Assembly: GCA_024682555.1 (NCBI GenBank)
Contig: JAIKZD010000156.1
Coordinates: 1 to 41,812 of the forward strand
DNA: 41,812 nucleotides
Direction: 5' to 3'
DNA from: Lachnospiraceae bacterium
GTDB lineage: Bacteria > Bacillota > Clostridia > Lachnospirales > Lachnospiraceae
Translations under genes and position numbers: made by a program
Part shown: piece by piece, positions 33,352 through 41,812 of the stretch
How positions within the stretch are numbered: the stretch's first letter is position 1
How the letters are laid out: the number at the start of each line of letters is the position of its first letter
The notes under the pieces: generated by a model
Databases searched by the model: none
The model's input: only the letters and a program-made list of their open reading frames with translations
What the model was told of the DNA's origin: nothing

Positions 33352-35469
33352 ATGAGCGGAAATTTCATTGACCTGGAATACACGGATCATGAGCTGAGCC
33401 CGTATACGGGGCTTACAAGGGAGAGCTATAAAGCCATCGGAAGAAAGCTCCTCTCCGGGATCTTTGATCACATAAAAAGTATTGAAGATCCCGTTATAGT
33501 AAAAAGATCCGAGACGGAGATAACCTATCCGCATAAGGATGCAAAAGGCGGGGTTCTGGATGCGGAAAACAGGGCCGAGATGTTTGAGGGACTGACAAGG
33601 TCTCTTTTTCTTGCTTCGGTTCTGATCTATGAAGATCCGGATCTCACACTTAACGGGATAAATGTCAGGGATTATTATAAGCTGCATATCTTGCGGAGCT
33701 GTACGGATAAAAGCAGCCGGGAGTATGCGGGATCCTATGAAGAGATGCTGAAAAACACAGGCTCGACGGATTCCTTCAGGCCTTTTCAGCAGACGGTTGA
33801 GACAGCCGCCCTTGTGATCGGACTGTATGTGTGTAAGGACGTTTTATGGGATACATACGAAAAAGACGAAAAGGATGGGATAGCAGCCTTTCTTTCAGGC
33901 TTTGCCCATGCAAATACCGTGCCCCAGAACTGGAGGTTTTTTAACCTTCTGGACCTTGCATTCCTGTATATGAACGGATATGAGATCGATGAATACATAA
34001 TGGCCGATCATGCCAAGGAATGCCTGAATTATTATGTGGGTGACGGCTGGTATCGTGACGGTCATTCCTTTGATTATTATTCCTGCTGGGCTTTCAGTTT
34101 TTACGCACCTCTGTGGAATCTCTGGTACGGCTATGAGCATATGCCGGACATTGCAAAGAGATTTGAAGAAAACTCAAATAAACTGATGGAGACCTTTCCC
34201 GATATGTTCGATGAGGAAGGTCATATGAACATGTGGGGCAGGAGCTGTATCTACAGAAATGCAGTGACATCGGCCTTTGACGGAAACCTGTTCCTTAAGG
34301 ATCCGGCTCTTGATGCGGGGATTGCAAGAAGGATAGCATCGGGCGCCATGCTGCAGTTTATTAAGAGGGAAGAATTCCTGAAAGAAGGTGTTCCCTCATT
34401 GGGATTCTACGGACAGTTTGCCCCCCTTATCCAGGGTTATTCCTGCGCCGAATCGGTATTCTGGATCTTTAAGTCCTTTCTTTGTCTTAAGTTACCCAAA
34501 GATCATCCTTTCTGGACCGAAAAAGAGAATAACGGAACATGGGAAAAACTGGGGCCTCTTGAAACAAAAGAAACGGTGCTTGACGGGCCTGCCCTTGTTT
34601 TTACCAACCATAAAGCCAACGGGACAACCATATTAAGAACCGGAAAAGTAGTCAAGAATAAGGGCGATATGCATGGAATGCTCAATTATTCAAAGCTCTG
34701 TTACAATACGGCATTCCCCTGGGAGGCGGATGCAAGATCCTGCCAGTACGAGCTTGTAAGCCTTGTTGACGGACATCGTGAGTCTGCCAATGTAACCTTT
34801 TACAGCGGTGTATCGGATGGAGTTTTATACAGAAGACAGTTTTTTGATTATGATCTCACAAATGAATGTCACTGGCTGGAAGCAGCGGATCTGTGCGATT
34901 ATGCAGTGCCTCTGGGGATCATGAGGGCTGACAGGTTAAGGGTAGCAAAGCGTCCCAAGGAAATATATCTTGGATCTTACGGATTTGCCGACAGAGGAAA
35001 TCTTAAGACGGTTAAGATCACCGGAAATACTGTTCCTCTTTGTTGTGAAGGAGAGAAGGAGAAAACGGAGATCACGCCGGTTTCTTACGTGATATACGGA
35101 ACGGACCATGAGGGAAGGAAACGCGGTATGGCCATGACCGTATATACGGGTTTTTCCGACATCGAGACGGTCAGAAATCACGGAAAGAATCCCGAAGCAG
35201 AGAACTCCGTGATGATACTTGCAAAGGGCGGCCTGTACAGACAGTACGACGGAAGCGAGTGCACCGTTTATATCTCACAGCTCATCACAATTAATGAAGA
35301 CAGGGAATTCAAAAACGAAGAGCTGTTTCCCATAAGAATGATCAAAGCCGATACTGATATATCAAAAACCCGGAATCCCGGCCTTGCCGGTGAACTGTCG
35401 ATCGAGCATAATGACGGAAGGTGCGTCCGCATAAGGATCGGCTCGCTTGAGGGGAAAATGATGCTGTGA
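33352..35469 (+). CDS. DUF2264 domain-containing protein, probable glycan-active
   Basis: A 705-residue protein without a signal peptide. The first ~400 residues match the DUF2264 family: GDGWYRDGHSFDYYSCWAFSFYAPLW, GRSCIYRNAVTSAFDG and a helical toroid-like pattern. The remaining ~300 residues are beta-rich, as in two-domain heparinase-like lyases. Such genes often lie in clusters for uronic-acid glycans, and its place behind GH88 fits breakdown of the imported oligosaccharide. The exact reaction is not known and I do not assign one. Confidence 0.82.
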   Translation: MSGNFIDLEYTDHELSPYTGLTRESYKAIGRKLLSGIFDHIKSIEDPVIVKRSETEITYPHKDAKGGVLDAENRAEMFEGLTRSLFLASVLIYEDPDLTLNGINVRDYYKLHILRSCTDKSSREYAGSYEEMLKNTGSTDSFRPFQQTVETAALVIGLYVCKDVLWDTYEKDEKDGIAAFLSGFAHANTVPQNWRFFNLLDLAFLYMNGYEIDEYIMADHAKECLNYYVGDGWYRDGHSFDYYSCWAFSFYAPLWNLWYGYEHMPDIAKRFEENSNKLMETFPDMFDEEGHMNMWGRSCIYRNAVTSAFDGNLFLKDPALDAGIARRIASGAMLQFIKREEFLKEGVPSLGFYGQFAPLIQGYSCAESVFWIFKSFLCLKLPKDHPFWTEKENNGTWEKLGPLETKETVLDGPALVFTNHKANGTTILRTGKVVKNKGDMHGMLNYSKLCYNTAFPWEADARSCQYELVSLVDGHRESANVTFYSGVSDGVLYRRQFFDYDLTNECHWLEAADLCDYAVPLGIMRADRLRVAKRPKEIYLGSYGFADRGNLKTVKITGNTVPLCCEGEKEKTEITPVSYVIYGTDHEGRKRGMAMTVYTGFSDIETVRNHGKNPEAENSVMILAKGGLYRQYDGSECTVYISQLITINEDREFKNEELFPIRMIKADTDISKTRNPGLAGELSIEHNDGRCVRIRIGSLEGKMML

Positions 35470-35472
35470 AAC

Positions 35473-35486
35473 CTCCCCCCGGGGAG
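35473..35486. terminator. Possible shared hairpin between convergent genes
   Basis: CTCCC and GGGAG around a CCCG loop lie in the 17-base gap between the DUF2264 stop and the DUF1292 stop. No T-run follows on the plus strand, so termination is uncertain. Confidence 0.4.
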
Positions 35487-35807
35487 TTATCCTTCAAAAT
35501 CCTCGAATTCCTCTTCGTCAAGCAGCTCATCAAAAGCATCGGCAACCGCTTCATATTCGTCATCATCCTCGATGTATCCGAGGATTGGTTCCTCATTTGT
35601 GTCATCGGGATTTTCACTGTATCTGTAAAACCATATCTCATCGCGGTCAGCTTCGCCCTTGTCATTTAAGGGCGTAAGTGCGATGTATTCGTTATCATCC
35701 ACATCAAAGATCGTTATGATACCGCAGTTTACAACCTTGCCGTCGGTGAGCGTGAGCTCGACGGTCATTTCTTCTTCGGGGTCGATATTTTCATTGATAA
35801 ATGCCAT
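35487..35807 (-). CDS. DUF1292 domain-containing protein
   Basis: A 106-residue, very acidic protein. The DUF1292 core is TVELTLTDGKVVNCGIITIF, then NEYIALTPLN and EIWFYRYSE. The C-terminus is almost all Asp/Glu with Phe/Ala (AVADAFDELLDEEEF). Proteins of this family are common in Firmicutes and uncharacterised. The gene is alone on the minus strand with a purine-rich ribosome binding site. Confidence 0.88.
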   Translation of the reverse strand: MAFINENIDPEEEMTVELTLTDGKVVNCGIITIFDVDDNEYIALTPLNDKGEADRDEIWFYRYSENPDDTNEEPILGYIEDDDEYEAVADAFDELLDEEEFEDFEG

Positions 35808-35975
35808 ATTACAGCTCCTTTTTCTTAAACTGATCCGGTTCAGAGTATCCTGTATGGGGGAAGTCGGATAAAAGTCTCAAAACCCCGTCTCTCCCTGTCA
35901 TCAATCTATCATACTTCCTTGAAAAAAGAAATAATAACTGATAATATATAGTCAGAGGAGGACTCGGGGTGAAAA

Positions 35976-36728
35976 ATGGCTATCTCATCTGAAGCGCAGG
36001 AAGAAAAGATCAATCATCTCAGAAGTATGATAAGAGATAACGGACAGATACTCTGTCTGTGCGGTGTCGGCATGGAGATCGAGTGCGGAGGCAAGAACCT
36101 CTGGAGCAACGATGAAGCATACCGGATAGAAGAGGAATACGGTCTTTCGCCCGAAGAGATCTATTCCGGATCTTTTTATGCCACAAAAAAACAGAAATTT
36201 TATCAGTTCTACAGAAAAGAGATAATGGATGTGGATATAAAGCCGGGCCCGGGTTATTATGCCATTAAACACCTGCAGGATCTGGGCAAGCTTTCAGCCG
36301 TTGTTACCCATGATGTTCTGGGGCTTCCCGAGGATGCCGGTATTTACAATGTCATAAGGCTTCACGGGAACAGGCATGTAAACCGCTGTCCCAAGTGCCA
36401 CAGGCTCTTCGACCTTTCCTTTATGAGAGAGCATAAGGGCATACCTCTGTGCGATGAATGCCAGGCACCCATTAGACCCATGATACAGCTTCATGGCGAG
36501 ATGGTAAGAAATGACGTTATGACCGCAGCTTCGAATGCTGTCGTCAATGCAAATATCATACTGGTATTAGGCACAAATCTCAGTCAGCCGATGGTAAATT
36601 CATTATTACAGTATTATGAGGGCAGCCACATGGTCCTCATTACTCTGCATGAACATCACAGTGACAGCAATGCTGACATCTGCATACACGGAAAGGTGGA
36701 GGATATCCTGCCGATGGTAGTTTATTAG
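35976..36728 (+). CDS. Sirtuin-like (Sir2 family) protein with altered catalytic motifs
   Basis: A 250-residue protein with the order of Sir2 elements. A Rossmann start is near residue 26 (LCLCGVGMEIECGG, where sirtuins have GAGIS). A VVTHDVLG segment at residues 109-116 replaces the usual TQNID. The LHGN at 129-132 keeps the catalytic histidine (His130). The zinc ribbon is Cys138, Cys141, Cys159 and Cys162, followed by IRPMIQLHGE (RPxVVxFGE in sirtuins) and LVLGTNLS. The fold is well supported. The changed NAD- and TQNID-motif residues make normal deacetylase activity doubtful. It ends 17 bases before the GH13-like gene. Confidence 0.85.
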   Translation: MAISSEAQEEKINHLRSMIRDNGQILCLCGVGMEIECGGKNLWSNDEAYRIEEEYGLSPEEIYSGSFYATKKQKFYQFYRKEIMDVDIKPGPGYYAIKHLQDLGKLSAVVTHDVLGLPEDAGIYNVIRLHGNRHVNRCPKCHRLFDLSFMREHKGIPLCDECQAPIRPMIQLHGEMVRNDVMTAASNAVVNANIILVLGTNLSQPMVNSLLQYYEGSHMVLITLHEHHSDSNADICIHGKVEDILPMVVY

Positions 36729-36745
36729 GGCAGTATTAATATATT

Positions 36746-38635
36746 ATGTATCAGTTAACGGTAAGTAAAGGTGTCAACTATGAATATGGAGCAAAGATAA
36801 GTGAAGCCGGAATAAACTTCTGCTTCGCTTCTTCATGTTCAAGGACACTTTTTTTATGCATATATGATAAGAATGACCGTCTTGCGGAAAAGATCGATCT
36901 GCTTCCGTACAGAGCCTTCGGAAATGTGTTTTCTGTCCTTGTTTCCGGGATGGACCCGGAAGATTTAAGCTATACCTATGAGGAAGACGGAAAGATATCG
37001 CCGGATCTGTATGCGAAAAATGCAAAACGCCTTAGAAAATGGGGAGAGAGCAGGCAAAACGGAGGCATCAATCCCAATAAGGTCTGCATACCGGATTTTG
37101 ACTGGAAAGGGGATGAGCCTCTTAAGACCGATCTTGTGGATATAACAGCCTATGACCTTCATGTGCGGGGATTTACAAAGCATCCTTCTTCGGGGGTCAG
37201 ACACAAGGGTACATATCTGGGACTGAAAGAAAAGACAGATTACTTAAATGATCTGGGTATCAATCAGATCATACTGATGCCGTCTTATGACTTTGATGAG
37301 ATAGACGAAAGAACCGACAGGGCGTTCCTTCGCGAGGGCGAAGAGGATATACGGATTAATTACTGGGGATTCAAAAAAGCATGTTATTTCATGCCGAAAC
37401 CGGAATACTCATATTCGGATGATTTTGTGAATGAGTTCAAGGACATGGTTTTATCCATGCATCGGGCCGGAATTGAGGTGATCATGCGGTTTTATTTCCC
37501 GGGATGTGTAAACCGGAATATGATCATCCCCTGCCTTAAATACTGGGTCACGGATTACCATATTGACGGATTTCTGCTGATGGGTGAGGATATCCCGGTG
37601 GAACTCATCATCACGGAGCCTCTGCTTTTTCAGACAAAGATCTATTATGACGGGTTTGAGGCGGGCAGGATAAATAACAAAAAAGGCATATACAACAAAA
37701 ATCTTGCGGATGCCGGCAGGGATTTCATGACGGTAACAAGGCGCTTTTTAAAGAGCGATGAGGATATGCTTCCCGTGTTTACCGAGCTTAACAGGAAAAA
37801 CCCTGCGGATATCAGACAGCTTAATTTTGTTACCACCTATGAAGGATTCTCGCTCAACGATCTTGTATCCTATGACTACAAGCATAATGAGGACAATAAC
37901 GAAAACAATATTGACGGAACGGATTATAATTACAGCTGGAACTGCGGACAGGAGGGAATGTCCAGGAAAAAAGCGGTAAAGCAGCTTCGTCTCAAACAGA
38001 TGAAGAATGCCATGATGATGCTCATGTTTTCAAGGGGAATACCCGTGATCCTTGGAGGCGACGAATTCATGAACACGAGAAACGGCAATAACAATCCCTA
38101 CTGTCAGGATAATGCCATAAGTTACCTCAAGTGGAAAAACAACAAAGAAACCGGTGAATTCCGGGAGTTTGTAAAAAAACTCATAAGACTCAGGAAGGAT
38201 CATCCGATCCTGCATATGTGCCATGAGCCGGGGCTTCTTGATACTCTGTCCTGCGGATATCCTGACCTTTCCTACCATGCGGAGGCCGCCTGGTACCCGA
38301 AATTCTACAATTATGTGAGAAATATCGGGATGATGTACTGTGGGCTTTATGCAAAAAGAAGCGACGGAAGCGATGATGATTTCTTCTATATCGCCTACAA
38401 CATGCACTGGGAGGAGCACGAGTATGCACTTCCGAGGCTTCCCGACGGACTTAAATGGAAGGCGGTCCTTACAAGCGAAGAGGATGTTTCGGTATATGAG
38501 GAAAAGCTTAGGGAGAACAGTGAATCCATAACCGCAGGTCCGAGATCCGTGCTGCTTCTTATGAGCATAAAGGATACGGCAAAAAAACCGGGAAAGAAAA
38601 AAGAAACGGGAAAAAACCTGGAGGAGACAACATGA
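36746..38635 (+). CDS. GH13 glycogen-debranching-like protein, probably catalytically inactive
   Basis: A 629-residue relative of GlgX/isoamylase. The N-terminal beta domain and the (beta/alpha)8 barrel are recognisable: DLHVRGFTKHPSSGV, NDLGINQIILMPSY, the LVSYDYKHNEDNNENN stretch, SWNCGQEG and GGDEFMNTRNGNNNPYCQDN. The catalytic regions are changed: region I (DxxxNH) reads IMRFYFPG; the nucleophile motif GFRFD reads GFLLMGE near residue 275; HDGF reads YEGF (Tyr365-Glu366). I conclude a pseudoenzyme, perhaps a glycan-binding or regulatory protein. It overlaps trpS by four bases. Confidence 0.88.
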   Translation: MYQLTVSKGVNYEYGAKISEAGINFCFASSCSRTLFLCIYDKNDRLAEKIDLLPYRAFGNVFSVLVSGMDPEDLSYTYEEDGKISPDLYAKNAKRLRKWGESRQNGGINPNKVCIPDFDWKGDEPLKTDLVDITAYDLHVRGFTKHPSSGVRHKGTYLGLKEKTDYLNDLGINQIILMPSYDFDEIDERTDRAFLREGEEDIRINYWGFKKACYFMPKPEYSYSDDFVNEFKDMVLSMHRAGIEVIMRFYFPGCVNRNMIIPCLKYWVTDYHIDGFLLMGEDIPVELIITEPLLFQTKIYYDGFEAGRINNKKGIYNKNLADAGRDFMTVTRRFLKSDEDMLPVFTELNRKNPADIRQLNFVTTYEGFSLNDLVSYDYKHNEDNNENNIDGTDYNYSWNCGQEGMSRKKAVKQLRLKQMKNAMMMLMFSRGIPVILGGDEFMNTRNGNNNPYCQDNAISYLKWKNNKETGEFREFVKKLIRLRKDHPILHMCHEPGLLDTLSCGYPDLSYHAEAAWYPKFYNYVRNIGMMYCGLYAKRSDGSDDDFFYIAYNMHWEEHEYALPRLPDGLKWKAVLTSEEDVSVYEEKLRENSESITAGPRSVLLLMSIKDTAKKPGKKKETGKNLEETT

Positions 38636-39636
38636 TAGATGACAGAAAGATATTATTTTCGGGAATGCAGGCCACCGGAAACCTTACAATCGGCAATTAT
38701 CTCGGTGCACTGAAAAACTGGGTAAAACTTACGGATGAATATGAGTGCTATTATTCCGTTGTTGATATGCATTCAATAACCGTAAGACAGGATCCGACCG
38801 AGCTTCGAAAAAGGGCAAGAAAGCTTCTGACCTTATATATAGCTGCAGGCATCGATCCAAAGAAGAGCATTCTTTACTATCAGTCTCATGTATCCGCACA
38901 TGCGGAGCTTGCATGGATCTTAAACTGCTTCACCTATATGGGCGAGTTAAACAGGATGACCCAGTTCAAGGATAAGTCGGCCAAACATGCGGACAATATA
39001 AATGCGGGACTTTTTACGTATCCGGTGCTCATGGCAGCGGATATCCTGCTGTACCAGGCCGATGTGGTTCCGGTGGGAGTCGATCAGATGCAGCATCTGG
39101 AGCTTACAAGGGACCTGGCCCAGAGGTTCAATTCGATCTATGGGGATGTTTTCACCATTCCGGAGCCTTATATCGGAAAGGTGGGGGCAAAGATAATGAG
39201 CCTTCAGGATCCTTCGAAAAAAATGTCAAAGTCGGACGAGAATCCCAATGCAAGTGTTTATCTTATGGATGATCCCGATACGATAATGCGGAAGTTCAAG
39301 CGTGCCGTTACCGATTCGGAGGCAGTGATAAAATACAGGGATGAACAGCCGGGAATTAAAAACCTCATAGATATCTACTCTGCCTGTACGGGACTTAAGC
39401 CCGAGGATGTGGAAAAGGAATTTTACGGAAAGGGCTACGGTGATTTCAAGACAGCTGTGGGAGAGACCGTGGTATCTGTTCTTAAGCCTCTCCAGGACAG
39501 GATGAAGGATCTTGAGAGCAATAAGGATTATATCGACGGGATAATAAAGGACAATGCGGAGCGGGCAGCCCGTACCGCGGAAAAGACCCTGAGAAAGGTG
39601 AAGAAAAAGATAGGCTATCCGGAAAAGATACGATAG
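38632..39636 (+). CDS. trpS: Tryptophanyl-tRNA synthetase
   Basis: Charges tRNA-Trp. It is a 334-residue class I enzyme with FSGMQATGNLTIGNYLGAL (HIGH-type TIGN), the DMHSITV segment, ADILLYQADVVPVGVDQ and the KMSKS loop (KKMSKSDENP). The start overlaps the stop of the GH13-like gene (ATGATAG), and no T-box leader is seen, so trpS seems to be expressed with the two upstream genes. Confidence 0.96.
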   Translation: MIDDRKILFSGMQATGNLTIGNYLGALKNWVKLTDEYECYYSVVDMHSITVRQDPTELRKRARKLLTLYIAAGIDPKKSILYYQSHVSAHAELAWILNCFTYMGELNRMTQFKDKSAKHADNINAGLFTYPVLMAADILLYQADVVPVGVDQMQHLELTRDLAQRFNSIYGDVFTIPEPYIGKVGAKIMSLQDPSKKMSKSDENPNASVYLMDDPDTIMRKFKRAVTDSEAVIKYRDEQPGIKNLIDIYSACTGLKPEDVEKEFYGKGYGDFKTAVGETVVSVLKPLQDRMKDLESNKDYIDGIIKDNAERAARTAEKTLRKVKKKIGYPEKIR

Positions 39637-39704
39637 TATAAACTAAAACGATAAGTAAACTTAAATGGTATACAGACAGGATAAAAGAATCAGGGAGTGA
39701 TCCG

Positions 39705-40757
39705 ATGGAAGACAAGTATGTGGCATACATATCCAGTTACACAAGAATTAGTGACAAGGGCATAAGGATATATGATGTGGATGTTAAGGCGGGAAGGATG
39801 ACGGAAAGAGAACAGGTGTCGATCACCAATTCTTCTTACATCACCGTGTCCCATCACGGAAAACGCCTGTATTCCATTACCGACATGGGAGTAGAGGCGT
39901 TTGAGATCGAAAAGAACGGGGATCTCAAAGTCATCAATATCATTTCGATCAACGGGATGAGAGGCTGCTATCTTTCCACGGATTATGCCGATGAATTCCT
40001 GTTTGTGGCAGGCTATCATGACGGAAAGATCACCGTGCTGAAACTGGATAAGGACGGCGGGCTCGATCATATAACGGACGAAGTGTACTTAAAGGGAATG
40101 GGAAGCATAGCAGAGCGGAATTTCAGACCTCATGTGAGCTGCGTCAAGATGACAAGGGACAACAAGTATCTGTGTGCCTGCGCCATAGGTCTTGATCATG
40201 TGATGATATACGCTCTTGATCATGATAAGGGTACCCTTAAGCTTTCCGATATAGTCAGATGCGAGCAGGAGAGTGCTCCTAAATATATCAAATTCAGAAG
40301 AGACGGGAAATTTGCCTATGTTGTTCATGAACTCAGCAATACGATAGATGTTTACGAATATAAGGACGGCGGAAACATGCCGGTATTTAACAGGATACAG
40401 AAGGTACCGACTCTGAATGATTATCATGCCGGAGGATCCGCAGCCTGTGCCATCGAGTTTTCGCCCGATCATAAATATCTTTTTGCATCAAATGCCGGGG
40501 ATAACAGTGTCGGTGCTTTTTCGATAGATCAAAAGACCGGCATGCTCAAAAAGCTCTTCGTACTGCCGATAAGCGGTGATTATCCCAAGGATATCGCATG
40601 TTTCCCGGATATGAAGCATATAATAAGCATTAATCATGAATCGGATACGATCACTTTTTTCAATCTGAATCTGAAAAACAATACCATAGTGATGAACGGA
40701 CCGGAGATCAAAGCCCCAAAGGGCAACTGTGTGGTCATCATGAAGCTTGAAAGCTGA
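39705..40757 (+). CDS. Lactonase family (6-phosphogluconolactonase-like) beta-propeller protein
   Basis: A 350-residue protein of the YkgB/Pgl-type lactonase family, expected to form a seven-bladed propeller. Repeated blade strands are visible: SSYITVSHHGKRLYSI, YLSTDYADEFLFVAGY, FRPHVSCVKMTRDNKYLCAC, PKYIKFRRDGKFAYVVHE, AIEFSPDHKYLFASN and PKDIACFPDMKHIISIN. The family hydrolyses 6-phosphogluconolactone in the pentose phosphate pathway, but many members have unknown substrates. It has no signal peptide and a good ribosome binding site (AGGGAG). Confidence 0.85.
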   Translation: MEDKYVAYISSYTRISDKGIRIYDVDVKAGRMTEREQVSITNSSYITVSHHGKRLYSITDMGVEAFEIEKNGDLKVINIISINGMRGCYLSTDYADEFLFVAGYHDGKITVLKLDKDGGLDHITDEVYLKGMGSIAERNFRPHVSCVKMTRDNKYLCACAIGLDHVMIYALDHDKGTLKLSDIVRCEQESAPKYIKFRRDGKFAYVVHELSNTIDVYEYKDGGNMPVFNRIQKVPTLNDYHAGGSAACAIEFSPDHKYLFASNAGDNSVGAFSIDQKTGMLKKLFVLPISGDYPKDIACFPDMKHIISINHESDTITFFNLNLKNNTIVMNGPEIKAPKGNCVVIMKLES

Positions 40758-40811
40758 TACAGAACCTGTCCCTTCGAAAACGGGGCCGGGAATAAAGTAT
40801 TGACGATCATC

Positions 40812-40849
40812 AGGGCTAAAGCCTTTAAAAAGGGTCTTTAGCCTTTGTT
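40812..40849 (+). terminator. Rho-independent terminator before tgt
   Basis: GGCTAAAG (40814-40821) pairs with CTTTAGCC (40836-40843). The stem continues inward as CCTTT/AAAGG with a small bulge, and a TTTGTT tract follows. It closes the lactonase-gene transcript. Confidence 0.75.
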
Positions 40850-40890
40850 ATACATATCATTTTGTCCGGGAAAGGACATAAAGGAGTATC

Positions 40891-41812
40891 ATGTACAAAG
40901 TATTAAACAGAGACGGAATGGCCAAAAGAGCCCGGATGACCACGGTTCACGGAACCATCGAAACACCGGTCTTTATGAATGTGGGGACTGTGGCTGCGAT
41001 AAAGGGAGCGGTATCAACAGAGGACCTGAAGACCATAGGATGTCAGGTACAGCTGTCAAATACATATCATCTGCATGTAAGGCCCGGTGATGAACTCATA
41101 AGGGAAGTCGGCGGGATCAGGAAATTCATGGTATGGGACAGGCCTGTCCTTACGGATTCCGGCGGGTTTCAGGTTTTTTCCCTGAGTTCCTTAAGAAAGA
41201 TAAGGGAAGAGGGTGTTTTTTTCAACTCCCATATTGACGGCAGAAAGATCTTCATGGGTCCCGAGGAGAGCATGCGTATCCAGTCAAATCTTGCCTCCAC
41301 CATAGCCATGGCTTTTGACGAATGTCCCTCCTCAAAGGCAGAAAGGTCATATGTACAGGCCTCGGTCGACAGGACCACCAGATGGCTTGTAAGGTGCAGG
41401 GATGAAATGAACAGACTTAACGGTCTCGATGATACCCTGAACAGAGACCAACTGTTATTCGGGATCAATCAGGGAGCTGTTTATGATGATATCAGGATAG
41501 AGCATGCAAAAACCATAAGCGAACTTGATCTGCCGGGCTATGCCATCGGAGGCCTGGCCGTCGGTGAGACTCATGAGGAAATGTATCATATCATCGAAGA
41601 GACGGTCCCTTACCTTCCTGCTGATAAGCCGGTGTATCTGATGGGAGTGGGAACTCCCGAAAACATCCTCGAGGCCGTTGACAGAGGGGTGGATTTCTTT
41701 GACTGCGTATATCCATCAAGGAACGGAAGGCACGGTCATGTATATACCAATGAAGGAAAGCTCAATTTGTTCAATCAAAAATATGAAAAGGATATGTCGC
41801 CGATAGAGGAGG
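40891..41812 (+). CDS. tgt: tRNA-guanine transglycosylase, 3' end beyond the window
   Basis: Exchanges G34 of GUN-anticodon tRNAs for the queuosine precursor preQ1. The first 307 residues are present and the frame is open to the end. Motifs: TPVFMNVGTVAAIKGA, LSNTYHLHVRPGDE, LTDSGGFQVFSL (with a catalytic aspartate), GINQGAVYDD, YAIGGLAVGE, YLMGVGTPENIL and the nucleophile region FFDCVYPSRNGRHG. The C-terminal zinc site (CxCxxC) lies beyond the window. AAAGGAG precedes the ATG. Confidence 0.96.
   Translation, partial: MYKVLNRDGMAKRARMTTVHGTIETPVFMNVGTVAAIKGAVSTEDLKTIGCQVQLSNTYHLHVRPGDELIREVGGIRKFMVWDRPVLTDSGGFQVFSLSSLRKIREEGVFFNSHIDGRKIFMGPEESMRIQSNLASTIAMAFDECPSSKAERSYVQASVDRTTRWLVRCRDEMNRLNGLDDTLNRDQLLFGINQGAVYDDIRIEHAKTISELDLPGYAIGGLAVGETHEEMYHIIEETVPYLPADKPVYLMGVGTPENILEAVDRGVDFFDCVYPSRNGRHGHVYTNEGKLNLFNQKYEKDMSPIEE

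Noticed and set aside
35976-36728. Anti-phage Sir2 defence protein
   Set aside because: The protein has the four zinc cysteines of deacylase-type sirtuins and sits with housekeeping genes; no partner defence gene is present.
36746-38635. Active isoamylase or GlgX
   Set aside because: The catalytic nucleophile, region I and HD motifs are replaced, so the usual annotation as alpha-amylase would mislead.
41169-41468. Minus-strand 99-residue frame in the tgt region
   Set aside because: Opposite strand of the conserved tgt coding sequence; a shadow frame.

Overview
The window looks like one contig end from a moderate-GC Firmicute, most likely a Lachnospiraceae (Clostridia). The evidence is the order of the SRP and ribosome cluster, the YesM/YesN-type sensor pair beside a sugar ABC transporter, a long-form PRPP synthase, a DUF1292 protein and the overall codon style. 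The genus cannot be read from the sequence alone.

Layout. (1) 1-934: the 3' part of a threonine ammonia-lyase gene whose first ~100 bases are a folded-back, inverted copy of the same gene. (2) 973-5226: the conserved ylxM-ffh-rpsP-khpA-rimM-trmD-rplS cluster for SRP and ribosome maturation. (3) 5245-9986: a nearly complete aromatic amino acid block (pheA, aroQ, aroA, tyrA, DAHP synthase). (4) 10077-15458: two type I signal peptidases flanking rbgA, then rnhB, a FliK-like protein, an FlhB C-terminal-domain protein and yraN. Blocks 2 and 4 are the Bacillus-type rplS-rbgA-rnhB-ylqG-ylqH order, with aromatic and signal-peptidase genes lying between them. (5) 15462-23903: prs (minus), gltX, a UvrD-like helicase, a long non-coding stretch with two different tandem arrays, an A-rich gene for a probable PD-(D/E)XK protein, and a D-2-hydroxyacid dehydrogenase. 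A short REP-like motif (core GGGGACGG) recurs here and forms the last codons of two different genes. (6) 23904-25349: a PadR regulator with a membrane 4Fe-4S protein, then a tRNA-Ala(CGC) that has C instead of U at position 33. (7) 25362-35469: a YesN/YesM two-component system divergent from a sugar ABC transporter, a GH88 unsaturated glucuronyl hydrolase and a DUF2264 protein. This looks like uptake and breakdown of unsaturated uronic-acid oligosaccharides. (8) 35487-41812: a DUF1292 protein, a sirtuin-like protein with altered NAD-site motifs, a glycogen-debranching-type GH13 protein that has lost its catalytic motifs, trpS, a lactonase-type beta-propeller protein and the start of tgt.

The best candidates for something undescribed are three. 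The first is the adjacent pair of apparent pseudoenzymes (sirtuin-like and GH13-like) joined to trpS. The second is the 64-bp hairpin-bearing tandem array in front of the nuclease-like gene. The third is the REP-like motif that supplies the shared C-terminal tail of two unrelated proteins. The foldback at the window start is probably a technical artefact and should be treated with care. All family assignments come from reading motifs by eye; no database search was run.
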